From Emticicia oligotrophica DSM 17448 (GTDB lineage Bacteria > Bacteroidota > Bacteroidia > Cytophagales > Spirosomataceae): a stretch of DNA of 64,000 nt. The stretch spans positions 186,001 to 250,000 of the forward strand of contig NC_018748.1 in assembly GCF_000263195.1 (NCBI RefSeq), read 5' to 3'. The position numbers were made by a program, and so were the translations under genes. The notes beneath the pieces are model-generated. The model was given only the letters and a program-made list of their open reading frames with translations, was not told the DNA's origin and made no database searches. Below are positions 45,187 through 54,448 of the stretch, piece by piece. Each line of letters starts with the position of its first letter. Positions within the stretch are counted from its first letter, which is position 1.

Positions 45187-47319
45187 ATGACAAAACATAA
45201 TAGCCGACGAGATTTCTTAAAAACTTCTGTCCTTAGTACTGGAGGCTTGCTTTTGGGCTTTAATTGGTTTGGACAAGAAGCATCGGCCGCACAAGTGGTA
45301 GAAAGTGCAAGCAATAGTTTCAATGCATATTTATCTATCCAACCCGATGGCATCGTTACGATTCTGTCACCTAATCCTGAAATCGGACAAGGCATTAAAA
45401 CTGCATTCCCAATCATTGTTGCAGAAGAATTGGATGTAGATTGGAATAATGTAAAAGTAGTTCAAGCTCCGCTTGATACCAAAAAATTCGAACGACAAGT
45501 AGCTGGTGGTAGCGGTTCGATTCCTCATTCATGGCAACGCCTACGTAAAGCAGGTGCAACTGCCCGCCAAATGCTTATTGAAGCAGCAGCTAAGCGTTGG
45601 GGAGTTTCAGCTAGCGAATGTAGCACGGATAAGGGTTTTGTTGTTCATACTTCGGGCAAAAAACTAAGTTATGGAGAATTAGCCAATGATGCTGCTAAAC
45701 TTACACCACCTACTGACGTTAAACTAAAAGACAAAAAAGACTTTAAACTCATTGGTTCAACGGTAAAAGGTGTTGATAATTATGGGGTTCTCACAGGAAA
45801 ACCACTTTTTGGGCTCGACTTTTATCGTGAAGGAATGAAGTTTGCCATGATTCAGCGACCAGCTGCTTTTGGCATGAAACTAAAATCTTTTGATGCTTCA
45901 GCAGCTAAAGCGTCTGCTCCCGGCATTGAGGTCGTGTCGTTTAAAGATAAAGTGGCCATTGTTGGAAAATCTACTTGGGAAGTTAAGAAAGCCCGTGAGT
46001 TAGTAAAGATAGAATGGGAAAAAGCCTCTAATCTTGAAAGTACTGACGAACACAACAAAATTTTCAAGGAACTATTAGATAGTAATAAAGCAGAAGTTCG
46101 TAGAAAAGATGGAGATGTTGAGACAGCCTTTAAAGATGCTGCAAAAATTGTAGAGGCAGAATATCAATGTCCATTCTTGCCTCATAATCCAATGGAACCT
46201 ATGAATTTCTTCGCTCACGTTCGTGAAGATGGCGTTGAATTAGTTGGTCCAACCCAAACTCCTCAGGCAGCACAAACACAAACTGCAAAATTACTCAATA
46301 TTCCAGTTGAGAAAGTAAGTGTTGAACTCACTAAAATGGGTGGTGGATTTGGTAGAAGATTAGGAACTGACTACGTTTTGGAAGCAGCTGAGCTTTCGAG
46401 TATCATTAAAGCTCCTGTGAAAGTGATGTGGACGCGTGAAGATGATATGAGCGGTGGAAGTTATCGTCCTGCGGTTCGCTATCGTTTCCGAGCTGCCCTC
46501 GATAAACAAGGAAATATGATTGGCTATACCCTTCGAGGTGCGGGAATTAATGCTGGTAACTCAACTCGCCAAGACAATTTTCCTTCAGGTGCAGTTCCAA
46601 ATTTATTGATAGATTCTGTAGAACATAAATCACCAATTACCACTGGACCTTGGCGTGCTCCAATTACTAACTTCTTGGCATTTGCCGAGCAATCTTTCAT
46701 TGATGAAGTTGCCAACGCCGCTGGTAAAGACCCTGTTCAATTCAGACTTGATTTATTAGAAAAAGCCAAAACTTCACCAACAGGGCCTATCAAATATGAT
46801 ATCGACCGTATGAAAGCAGTGATTGAGTTAGCGGCAGAAAAATCGGGTTGGGGCAAGAAGAAAAAAGGTGTAAGTCAAGGCTTTAGCGTTTATTTCTCAC
46901 ATGCATCTTATGTGGCTCAAGTGGCTGATGTAGTACTGAAAAAAGGAAAGCCTGTAATACAAAAAATTCATGCCGCTGTTGATTGTGGTATAGTTGTCAA
47001 TCAAAGTGGTGCAAGAAACCAAGTAATGGGTGGAATTGTAGATGGAATCGGACATGCCATGTATGGAAATCTAACTTTTAAAGATGGAGCTCCAATCCAA
47101 AATAACTTTAATGCATTTAGAATTATAAAAATGAACGAAATTCCAGCAATTGAAGTGCATTTTGTTAATAATGGCATTGACCCAACTGGTCTTGGAGAAC
47201 CTGCCCTTCCTCCTACTGGTGGTTCTGTTGCCAATGCAATATTTAAAGCAACTGGTAAGCGTCTTCGCAACCAACCATTTGTTGAAGAAGATGAAAAAAT
47301 GTTTGAGGGTATTTCTTAA
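45187..47319 (+). CDS. Molybdopterin-binding subunit of an aldehyde/isoquinoline-type oxidoreductase
   Basis: The 710-residue catalytic subunit has a twin-arginine signal (NSRRDFLKTSVLSTGG). Cofactor-binding regions include KMGGGFGRRLGTDYVLEAAE (about residue 395), VAGGSGSIPHSWQRLRKAGA (about 105) and GLGEPALPPTGGSVANAIF (about 675) with the active-site Glu. The pair is of the IorAB type without an FAD subunit; electrons probably leave via a cytochrome. Substrate unknown, probably an aromatic heterocycle or aldehyde. Confidence 0.94.
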   Translation: MTKHNSRRDFLKTSVLSTGGLLLGFNWFGQEASAAQVVESASNSFNAYLSIQPDGIVTILSPNPEIGQGIKTAFPIIVAEELDVDWNNVKVVQAPLDTKKFERQVAGGSGSIPHSWQRLRKAGATARQMLIEAAAKRWGVSASECSTDKGFVVHTSGKKLSYGELANDAAKLTPPTDVKLKDKKDFKLIGSTVKGVDNYGVLTGKPLFGLDFYREGMKFAMIQRPAAFGMKLKSFDASAAKASAPGIEVVSFKDKVAIVGKSTWEVKKARELVKIEWEKASNLESTDEHNKIFKELLDSNKAEVRRKDGDVETAFKDAAKIVEAEYQCPFLPHNPMEPMNFFAHVREDGVELVGPTQTPQAAQTQTAKLLNIPVEKVSVELTKMGGGFGRRLGTDYVLEAAELSSIIKAPVKVMWTREDDMSGGSYRPAVRYRFRAALDKQGNMIGYTLRGAGINAGNSTRQDNFPSGAVPNLLIDSVEHKSPITTGPWRAPITNFLAFAEQSFIDEVANAAGKDPVQFRLDLLEKAKTSPTGPIKYDIDRMKAVIELAAEKSGWGKKKKGVSQGFSVYFSHASYVAQVADVVLKKGKPVIQKIHAAVDCGIVVNQSGARNQVMGGIVDGIGHAMYGNLTFKDGAPIQNNFNAFRIIKMNEIPAIEVHFVNNGIDPTGLGEPALPPTGGSVANAIFKATGKRLRNQPFVEEDEKMFEGIS

Positions 47320-47338
47320 GACTCTCACTTTCAATAAA

Positions 47339-47380
47339 AGCCAAATCAGCTATGAAACTGATTTGGCTTTGTTGTTTTTT
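47339..47380 (+). terminator. Intrinsic terminator of the molybdenum hydroxylase operon
   Basis: AGCCAAATCAG (47339-47349) pairs with CTGATTTGGCT (47358-47368), followed by TTGTTGTTTTTT. It lies about 20 bp after the stop codon. Confidence 0.9.
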
Positions 47381-47392
47381 ATTACGCAATAG

Positions 47393-47764
47393 CTAAGATA
47401 AGCTTAAAACCCCGATGTTTTTTTCATCATTTCCCAGATAAAAAATCAAACTATACAAAACTCAACATTACTCACTTATAAATTCATTCTTTTTTAAATT
47501 GACAAAAACTACAAGTTTTCAATCAAAATAATTAAAATAAAAACATTCTATTTCATATCTTAATCTCAGACTTATTTTATTTGCCAAAGCTAAAAATTAC
47601 ATATATTTTCTTTTGTAGCACACTTTTTCGCTAGAATCACATTATAGATATTTTCTCTAAATAAGACAAGATTTATAGATTAAATTACTATCCTTCAAAA
47701 ATATTCCATAAAATTTCTCTAATATTTCTAACAATTTGTTTTAACAATTAATTTATAATTTTAG
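47393..47764. other. Gene-free AT-rich region upstream of gcvP
   Basis: About 370 bases of very AT-rich DNA with no convincing ORF on either strand, no tRNA-like fold and no clear inverted repeat. It separates the hydroxylase terminator from the gcvP promoter. Confidence 0.5.
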
Positions 47765-47772
47765 TATATTTG
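47765..47772 (+). promoter_or_regulatory. gcvP promoter, -7 element
   Basis: TATATTTG matches TAnnTTTG exactly. A TTTG lies about 26 bp upstream, longer than the usual 19-20. Initiation near 47779 would give a leader of about 90 nt. Confidence 0.5.
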
Positions 47773-47796
47773 CAAACTCATCTAAACAAACAATTC

Positions 47797-47865
47797 ATGC
47801 AGATTTACACCCCAAAGCATGAATCAATTCAAAAATAAACTCCCCTTCAGGGGCAGGGGGTTTTT
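47797..47865 (+). promoter_or_regulatory. Structured gcvP leader with a tiny ORF and a possible attenuator
   Basis: An ATG at 47797 opens a 13-codon ORF ([13 protein letters not shown]) ending at 47838. It is followed at once by CCCC-TTCA-GGGG, a second GGGGG and TTTTT (47842-47865), only 5 bases before the gcvP ATG. Another CCCC (47810-47813) inside the ORF can compete for the G-runs. The layout recalls an attenuator or a ribosome-site sequestering switch. The tiny ORF contains no Gly codon. Confidence 0.4.
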
Positions 47866-47870
47866 CACCG

Positions 47871-50747
47871 ATGAAAGTAAACCTTAGTACGCAAGAATCC
47901 TTTGAGAGTCGTCACCACGGCAAAAGCCAAAATGACCTTCAAGCCATGTTTAATACAATTGGCGTTAATTCACTAGATGAACTAATTGACCAAACAGTTC
48001 CTGAAAAAATCCGTTTGAAAAATGCATTAAACTTACCATCTTCGAAATCAGAGGTGGAGTTCTTGGCTGACTTCAAAGCTTTAGCTCAAAAAAATAAAAT
48101 CTACAAATCTTTTATCGGTACTGGCTACTACGATACAATCGTACCGAATGTAGTTTTGAGAAATATATTAGAAAATCCATCTTGGTACACTGCCTACACA
48201 CCTTATCAGGCTGAAATTGCCCAAGGTCGTTTAGAAATGTTACTCAATTTCCAAACTATGGTAATTGAACTAACAGGAATGGAAATTGCCAATGCTTCTT
48301 TACTTGATGAAGGAACTGCCGCTGCTGAAGCCATGACGATGCTCCATAGTGTGCGTCCTGCTGCTAAGAAAAACGCTCAAACTTTCTTCGTTTCAGAACT
48401 TTGTCACCCACAAACCATTGATTTGGTGATTGGTCGTGCAAAACCATTAGGCATTCATGTTGTAGTTGGTAACCATATTACTTATGACCTTACAAACGAA
48501 GACCTCTACGGAATTTTACTGCAATACCCAGCTACTAATGGCGAAGTATATGACTATACAGATTTGATTGCATCGGCTCATGAGCTTAATGTATTTACAG
48601 CGGTTGCTGCTGATTTACTTTCTTTAACCCTTCTTACTCCTCCAGGTGAAATGGGTGCTGATGTTGTAGTTGGTTCGGCACAACGCTTAGGTGTTCCGAT
48701 GGGTTATGGTGGACCTCATGCCGCATTCTTTGCTACTAAAGATTCTTTTAAGCGTCAGATTCCTGGCCGTATTATTGGTGTTTCGGTTGATGCACAAGGC
48801 AATCGTGCACTAAGAATGGCATTACAAACACGTGAACAACACATTCGTCGTGAAAAAGCTACTTCAAATATTTGTACAGCTCAAGTACTGCTTTCGGTAA
48901 TGGCGGCTGCTTATGGTATCTATCATGGACCAGCAGGTTTGAAAGGAATTGCAGCAAAAGTACATGGATTAGCTAAATTATTTGCTGAATCAGTTGAAGG
49001 CCTTGATTATCAGGTAATCAATAAAAATTATTTCGATACCGTAACACTCCACGTAGAAGATAGTTCAAAACTTCGTGCTATTGCTGAAAAGAATGAGGTA
49101 AACTTACGTTACTATGCAGATGGAAACGTTGGTGTTTCATTTGATGAACGTAAAACACTCAAAGATGTAGAACTCCTGCTAAATATCTTTGCAGAAGCCA
49201 ACGGAAAAGCAACGACTATCAACTTAAAATCTGAAGTAGAAATTGGTTTTGCACCGGGCTTAAACCGAACTTCTGATTACATGACTCATCCAGTGTTTAG
49301 TAGTTATCATACTGAACACGAAATGTTGCGTTACTTAAAATCTTTAGAGAATAAAGATTTATCGTTGGTTCACTCAATGATTTCATTGGGAAGTTGTACG
49401 ATGAAGCTTAATGCAACGGCTGAAATGATTCCTGTAACTTGGCCAGAATTTGGGAATATCCACCCATTTGCTCCGCAGAATCAAGCGGAAGGCTATCAAG
49501 AATTATTCAAAAACTTGAACGACTGGCTTTGTGAAGTAACTGGTTTTGCTCAAATGTCACTACAACCAAACTCGGGGGCACAAGGTGAATACGCAGGTTT
49601 GATGGTAATTCGTGCTTACCACGAAAGTCGTGGGGATTCACACCGCAATATTGCTTTAATTCCTTCATCGGCTCACGGTACAAACCCAGCTTCTGCAGTA
49701 ATGGCAGGTATGCAGGTGGTTGTGACCAAATGTGATGAAAAAGGAAATATTGATGTGGCTGATTTAAAAGCAAAAGCCGAACAATACTCAGCAAACTTAG
49801 CTTGTTTGATGGTAACTTACCCATCGACGCACGGTGTTTTTGAAGAATCTATCATTGAAATTTGCGACTTGATTCACGCTCACGGCGGACAAGTATATAT
49901 GGATGGTGCAAATATGAATGCCCAAGTAGGTTTGACCTCTCCTGCTACCATTGGAGCGGATGTTTGTCACCTCAACCTACATAAAACATTCTGTATTCCT
50001 CACGGTGGTGGTGGCCCTGGAATGGGACCAATCGGTGTAGCTCAGCATTTAGCTGAATTTTTACCCACTAATGCAGTGGTTAATATGGGCGGGAAATTTG
50101 GAATTCATGGAATTTCAGCAGCTCCATTTGGTAGTGCAAGTATCCTTACTATTTCATACGCTTACATTGCTATGATGGGGGGAGAAGGCTTAACCAATGC
50201 CACTAAAAATGCTATCTTAAATGCGAATTATATCAAATCTCGTTTAGAAGGCGAATACCAAATCCTTTATACCGCAGATAGTGGACACTGTGCTCACGAA
50301 ATGATTGTTGATTTGCGTCCGTTCAAGGCAAGTGCAGGTGTTGAGGCAGAAGACGTAGCCAAACGTTTGATGGATTATAACTTCCATGCTCCTACGCTTT
50401 CGTTCCCAGTAGCTGGAACATTGATGATTGAACCAACAGAGTCAGAATCAAAAGCTGAACTTGATCGTTTCTGTGATGCATTATTGAGCATTCGTGAAGA
50501 AATCAGAGAAATTGAAGAAGGCAAAGCGGATAAAGCAAATAATGTATTGAAACATGCCCCTCATACTGCTCCAGTAGTTTTAACAGAAGAATGGACAAGA
50601 CCTTATTCGAGAGAAAAAGCAGCTTATCCTCTAGCTTATGTTAAAGCAAATAAGTTCTGGGCAACAGTTAGCCGCATAGACTCGGCTTATGGAGATAGAA
50701 ACCTCATTTGTGCTTGCGAGCCAGTTGAGGCTTATGCAGAAAATTAA
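47871..50747 (+). CDS. gcvP: Glycine dehydrogenase (decarboxylating), P protein
   Basis: The PLP-dependent P protein of the glycine cleavage system decarboxylates glycine and passes the aminomethyl group to the H protein. At 958 residues it is the fused, full-length form. It starts with [18 protein letters not shown] and carries [20 protein letters not shown], the glycine-rich [20 protein letters not shown] and the PLP Lys in [20 protein letters not shown] (about residue 705). Other gcv genes are not in the window. Confidence 0.97.
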   Translation: MKVNLSTQESFESRHHGKSQNDLQAMFNTIGVNSLDELIDQTVPEKIRLKNALNLPSSKSEVEFLADFKALAQKNKIYKSFIGTGYYDTIVPNVVLRNILENPSWYTAYTPYQAEIAQGRLEMLLNFQTMVIELTGMEIANASLLDEGTAAAEAMTMLHSVRPAAKKNAQTFFVSELCHPQTIDLVIGRAKPLGIHVVVGNHITYDLTNEDLYGILLQYPATNGEVYDYTDLIASAHELNVFTAVAADLLSLTLLTPPGEMGADVVVGSAQRLGVPMGYGGPHAAFFATKDSFKRQIPGRIIGVSVDAQGNRALRMALQTREQHIRREKATSNICTAQVLLSVMAAAYGIYHGPAGLKGIAAKVHGLAKLFAESVEGLDYQVINKNYFDTVTLHVEDSSKLRAIAEKNEVNLRYYADGNVGVSFDERKTLKDVELLLNIFAEANGKATTINLKSEVEIGFAPGLNRTSDYMTHPVFSSYHTEHEMLRYLKSLENKDLSLVHSMISLGSCTMKLNATAEMIPVTWPEFGNIHPFAPQNQAEGYQELFKNLNDWLCEVTGFAQMSLQPNSGAQGEYAGLMVIRAYHESRGDSHRNIALIPSSAHGTNPASAVMAGMQVVVTKCDEKGNIDVADLKAKAEQYSANLACLMVTYPSTHGVFEESIIEICDLIHAHGGQVYMDGANMNAQVGLTSPATIGADVCHLNLHKTFCIPHGGGGPGMGPIGVAQHLAEFLPTNAVVNMGGKFGIHGISAAPFGSASILTISYAYIAMMGGEGLTNATKNAILNANYIKSRLEGEYQILYTADSGHCAHEMIVDLRPFKASAGVEAEDVAKRLMDYNFHAPTLSFPVAGTLMIEPTESESKAELDRFCDALLSIREEIREIEEGKADKANNVLKHAPHTAPVVLTEEWTRPYSREKAAYPLAYVKANKFWATVSRIDSAYGDRNLICACEPVEAYAEN

Positions 50748-50769
50748 ATAATTTGAGGCACATCTTAGG

Positions 50770-50817
50770 TAAGAGCGTCCTAAACTTTGTAACTAATCAA
50801 AGTTTAGGACGCTCTTA
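50770..50817. terminator. 19-bp perfect hairpin after gcvP
   Basis: TAAGAGCGTCCTAAACTTT (50770-50788) is perfectly complementary to 50799-50817, with a 10-base loop. It lies 23 bp after the stop codon. No U-tract follows, so it is either a Bacteroidota-type hairpin terminator, a 3' stabiliser or a mobile palindrome. Confidence 0.65.
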
Positions 50818-50947
50818 TCGTAAAGGTGTTCCACACTTTTATTCTCAATCTCAGAAAATATAAATTGCCTATACATTTTCAATAAATCCTTGAATTTCTT
50901 CTTCAAAAATTACTTTCTTTGTAATTAATCACAAACGAAACCCTCTA

Positions 50948-52111
50948 ATGAAAAATAAAAATGCCTTACTTGGAGCTGCTTTTCTAATGGCCACTTCAGC
51001 TATTGGTCCAGGCTTTTTGACACAAACTACTGTTTTCACACAGCAATTAGCAGCTAGTTTCGGTTTTGTGATTTTACTTTCCATTTTACTTGATATTGGA
51101 GCTCAATTGAATGTTTGGCGTGTAGTTTCGGTGAGCCGTAAACCAGCCCAAGATTTGGCCAATGAATTATTCTTTGGTTTGGGCTACCTTTTAGCTTTCT
51201 TAATTGTCATTGGTGGTTTGGCATTTAATATTGGGAATGTTGCAGGTGCAGGTTTAGGCTTTGAGGTATTATTTGGAATAGATGTGAAGTTGGGAGCTAT
51301 TATAAGCTCTGGCATTGCAATTGGAATCTTTTTATCGAAAGAAGCAGGAAAATTAATGGATAACTTTGCCAAAATTCTAGGTTTTTTAATGATTCTACTT
51401 ATTCTCTATGTAGTTTTTGTCTCTCAACCTCCTATTTTTGAAGCTATTCAACGTACAATAATTCCTCAAAAATTTGATGCTTTAGCCACTGTTACACTCG
51501 TTGGTGGAACAGTAGGTGGTTATATAACTTTTGCGGGGGTGCATCGTTTGATGGATGCTGGCATTAGTGGAGAAGAAAACCTATCAGAAATCAACCGTAG
51601 TGCAACCACCGGTATTTTGGTAACGGCCATTGTCAGATACCTACTTTTCTTAGCTTCATTGGGTGTTGTTGTTGCAGGAATGACCTTGAATAAGGATAAT
51701 CCACCTGCTTCGGTATTTCAGCTAGCTGCCGGAGAAATTGGGTATAAAATCTTTGGAGTAGTTATTTGGTGTGCAGCTATTACTTCAGTAGTTGGGGCAG
51801 CTTATACATCTGTATCTTTCTTACGAACTTTTCATCCAAGTTTCGAAAAATTCCATCGACAAATCATCATTGGCTTCATCGTTTTCTCTACAATTATTTT
51901 TGTATTAATTGGGAAACCTGTAAAAATACTTGTTTTAGTAGGTACAATCAATGGATTTATTCTCCCAATTGCCTTAGCCATTATGCTGGTGGCAAGTAGA
52001 AAGACTCGAATTGTTGGTAATTATAAACATTCCATCTTCTTACAAATCATTGGGTGGTTAGTGGTAATGATTATGACAGCCATGGCAGTTTATGGATTTT
52101 TCCCAAAATGA
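50948..52111 (+). CDS. NRAMP-superfamily transporter without the metal motif
   Basis: The 387-residue, roughly 11-helix protein resembles NRAMP transporters, but helix 1 reads TSAIGPGFLTQTTVFTQQ in place of the metal-binding DPGN, and helix 6 reads GGYITFAGVHRLMDAG in place of the MPH motif. This fits the YcsG-like branch, which in Bacillus lies with 5-oxoprolinase genes, so the substrate may be an organic compound and not a metal. Inference from motif loss. It converges with the barrel gene, 8 bp apart. Confidence 0.85.
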   Translation: MKNKNALLGAAFLMATSAIGPGFLTQTTVFTQQLAASFGFVILLSILLDIGAQLNVWRVVSVSRKPAQDLANELFFGLGYLLAFLIVIGGLAFNIGNVAGAGLGFEVLFGIDVKLGAIISSGIAIGIFLSKEAGKLMDNFAKILGFLMILLILYVVFVSQPPIFEAIQRTIIPQKFDALATVTLVGGTVGGYITFAGVHRLMDAGISGEENLSEINRSATTGILVTAIVRYLLFLASLGVVVAGMTLNKDNPPASVFQLAAGEIGYKIFGVVIWCAAITSVVGAAYTSVSFLRTFHPSFEKFHRQIIIGFIVFSTIIFVLIGKPVKILVLVGTINGFILPIALAIMLVASRKTRIVGNYKHSIFLQIIGWLVVMIMTAMAVYGFFPK

Positions 52112-52119
52112 TGCATTAA

Positions 52120-53220
52120 TCAAAATGCTTCACCAATTGTTGCGTAAAAATTGCCGCCAGTATATGGGGATAGGGCATAATCTAAGCGAAGATTTAGGTG
52201 ATTTTTGGTAGCTATTCTCAAACCTGCTCCATATGTAAATTTGGGTTTATTTAGGCGTAAAAAATGATTATGCTCACTTCCCATAAAACCTACCGAACCA
52301 AAAGCAACTGCTCCTAAGCGTTTCCAAACTTCTTGGCGAACTTCTTGTTGAATCATTAAGGCATTTTTATCACGGAAGTAACCTTCAAAAATTCCTCGCA
52401 TTTTCGATTGTCCTCCTAAATATGCTAATTGATTGAATGGCACATTTCCTAAATTAGCAATAGCAACGTAATTACTAGCCCAAACTGTTTTATTAGTCAA
52501 TGATTTATAAAAAGCAAAATCTGCTGAAATCTTTGTAAAATTGCGATTTGCACCAAAAAATCTCCCTGAAGGAACGATGAAAAATTCCCCAAAAACACCT
52601 TTTCTAGGATAAAACACTTGGTCACGGGTATCTTTCAAAAAACTTAAACCTAAACCTAATGTACGCGATTTATCACTCCCATCAATGATTCCAGAAGCTA
52701 ATTCTCCATCTTTTTTGGTTTTCGTGACAACGTAGTTTTCAAAATTTACTCTTAGACCTACATAAGTTTTGGCATTAATCGCACGCGTAGCTAGTAACCT
52801 AACACGCTCATAATCAGCATCGTATTTTTCTTCTGGTACTCGATTTTCACCAATTCCAGAATAAATATAATTATATCTAAACCAACCATTTTCAGAGGCG
52901 AAGTAGTATTTACCATTATTGGTAAATATTTTAAAAGGCATAAAAATAAGTATTTGCTTATTTTGAGTAAATGTAGTCCCAAAAGAAATTTGTGATAATT
53001 TAGCATTGATGGAATCTTTGGCAAAGCCAAAAGTGGCGACACCTCCTACCCCTCCACCCCAACGTGTTTCGGGTAGTCGAAAAACGACAGGTAAGGCCAC
53101 AAAATTTTTATCCCTGAGTAGTTTATGAGTAGAATCTTGTGCGGAAACTTTTTCTAAACCAAAGAATAATAATATAACCAAACAAAAAAACTTCATTCTC
53201 ATTAGTTTATCTTCTTTCAA
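52120..53220 (-). CDS. BamA/TamA-type outer-membrane beta-barrel protein (POTRA-less)
   Basis: The 366-residue protein has a signal (MKFFCLVILLFFGLEKVSAQ, so the start may be ATG at 53196) and a surface-antigen (D15) barrel. The conserved L6 loop is present as YLGGQSKMRGIFEGYFRDKN (about residue 265), and the protein ends in Phe (ATIGEAF). There are no POTRA domains, which separates it from BamA proper. It is more likely a specialised export or lipid-related barrel. Confidence 0.88.
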   Translation of the reverse strand: MKEDKLMRMKFFCLVILLFFGLEKVSAQDSTHKLLRDKNFVALPVVFRLPETRWGGGVGGVATFGFAKDSINAKLSQISFGTTFTQNKQILIFMPFKIFTNNGKYYFASENGWFRYNYIYSGIGENRVPEEKYDADYERVRLLATRAINAKTYVGLRVNFENYVVTKTKKDGELASGIIDGSDKSRTLGLGLSFLKDTRDQVFYPRKGVFGEFFIVPSGRFFGANRNFTKISADFAFYKSLTNKTVWASNYVAIANLGNVPFNQLAYLGGQSKMRGIFEGYFRDKNALMIQQEVRQEVWKRLGAVAFGSVGFMGSEHNHFLRLNKPKFTYGAGLRIATKNHLNLRLDYALSPYTGGNFYATIGEAF

Positions 53221-53526
53221 GATTAAAACGAGATTAAAGACTAATTGTTTGAATTAGCATTTATTAAGGTTTTATTAGGTTATTTAGCGAAGCAATACTA
53301 GCACCTCGGTAATTGAGCGAAGCAATACTAACACCTCGGTAGCTGAGCGAAGCCGAAGCTACTCACAAATTTCAATGATTTCGGCATTACTCAACCACCG
53401 AAATTTAATGACAATTTATCAATTTGAAATTTTAAGATAGAATTTTCAAAGTTCAATGGCATCCAATCATCTACCAAAATTTAGAACCAATTGAATATAC
53501 AGAATACAGACAAATGAAATCTTACA
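53221..53526. other. Gene-free spacer with a tandem repeat
   Basis: This 306-bp spacer between the tsaB end and the start of the barrel gene shows no ORF of interest. Its notable content is the 30-bp tandem repeat at 53285-53366. The rest is AT-rich. Confidence 0.5.
53285..53366. repeat. 30-bp tandem repeat, 2.7 units
   Basis: The unit GCGAAGCAATACTA(G/A)CACC then TCGGTA(A/G)(T/C)TGA occurs at 53287 and 53317 with few changes; a third, diverged copy starts at 53347 and reads GCGAAGCCGAAGCTACTC. The junction GTAGCT...AGCTAC also forms an inverted repeat (about 53339-53362). It looks like a small amplified palindromic repeat. Confidence 0.75.
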
Positions 53527-54234
53527 TTACTTTACCTTCGCGGTAGTAGCCATAAATTCTTTGAGATAAAAAGGCTCAAAATCAGCTACATTTTCAAATT
53601 GCCCTCTTTCGAATACATTTGTAGCCAAAATACCCACACTTTTAGCAGATGGATTAAGTGTTGTTTCTAAAAAAAGAGCATTGGGATTTTGACCTAAAGT
53701 ACTACGACATTTACTAGCTCCATCGCCAAAAAACAATACTTTTTTCTTTTGTAAGATTTCATTAAATGAATTTTCATCAATAATTTTTGCCTGAGTTTCC
53801 TCTACTTGTTCTTGTGTGTAAGCATTATAAATCGCACAATAAACTTCCATTCGGCGAGCATCAAGCATTGGGCAAAGTAAATCGAAACTTGTGGATTCCT
53901 CATTTAAGATTCGAAAATCAGAAATTGCGTATGCCATTGCTTCCAAAGTATTTACAGAAATCAATGGTTTATCAAGTGTATAACATAAACCTTTAGCGGT
54001 AGAAACACCAATGCGTAAACCAGTATATGAACCTGGCCCTTTTGCAACAGCAATAGCATCGAGACTTTCGTAGGTTAATCCTGCAGTTTTTACTACGTGT
54101 TGTATTAACGTAGTTAACATGCCAGAAGAAGATTTTTCATTATATATCTCGCTGATTGATAGTAGCTTTCCATCTTGATGAATTGCTGCTGAACAACCTT
54201 TTGTAGAAGTTTCGATACTTAAAATAATGGGCAT
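53527..54234 (-). CDS. tsaB: tRNA threonylcarbamoyladenosine biosynthesis protein TsaB
   Basis: TsaB with TsaD and TsaE makes t6A37 in ANN-decoding tRNAs. With start ATG at 54234 (MPIILSIETSTKGCSAAIHQ) the protein has 235 residues, the family length; nine upstream codons belong to a longer open frame. The conserved ASKHA block VAKGPGSYTGLRIGVSTAKG is present (about residue 65). Confidence 0.95.
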   Translation of the reverse strand: MPIILSIETSTKGCSAAIHQDGKLLSISEIYNEKSSSGMLTTLIQHVVKTAGLTYESLDAIAVAKGPGSYTGLRIGVSTAKGLCYTLDKPLISVNTLEAMAYAISDFRILNEESTSFDLLCPMLDARRMEVYCAIYNAYTQEQVEETQAKIIDENSFNEILQKKKVLFFGDGASKCRSTLGQNPNALFLETTLNPSAKSVGILATNVFERGQFENVADFEPFYLKEFMATTAKVK

Positions 54235-54304
54235 TGAGCGGTAATTAAGAATTTGAATCAAAAATTAAGGGTAAGTAATTTCCTTAATATGGTCTATTTT
54301 CCTG

Positions 54305-54312
54305 CAAAAATA
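54305..54312 (-). promoter_or_regulatory. Possible tsaB promoter, -7 element
   Basis: TATTTTTG on the minus strand matches TAnnTTTG, about 70 bp before the tsaB start. The nearest TTTG lies 23 bp upstream, longer than optimal. Confidence 0.35.
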
Positions 54313-54448
54313 CACATTTACCTATCATTTATCAGCAAAGATGTGGTATAACATTTTAAAAGCCATCGAATAAATTCAATGGCTTTTGAAACAAAGGATA
54401 TTTTATAAGAACTGAATAAATTCAGTGGTACATTTTCTTTATTAATTA

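Noticed and set aside
47779-47870. Glycine riboswitch upstream of gcvP
   Set aside because: The leader is only about 90 nt and shows none of the tandem-aptamer structure; only the short C/G-run hairpin is present.
53285-53366. CRISPR array
   Set aside because: The units are directly adjacent with no unique spacers, there are fewer than three good copies and no cas genes.
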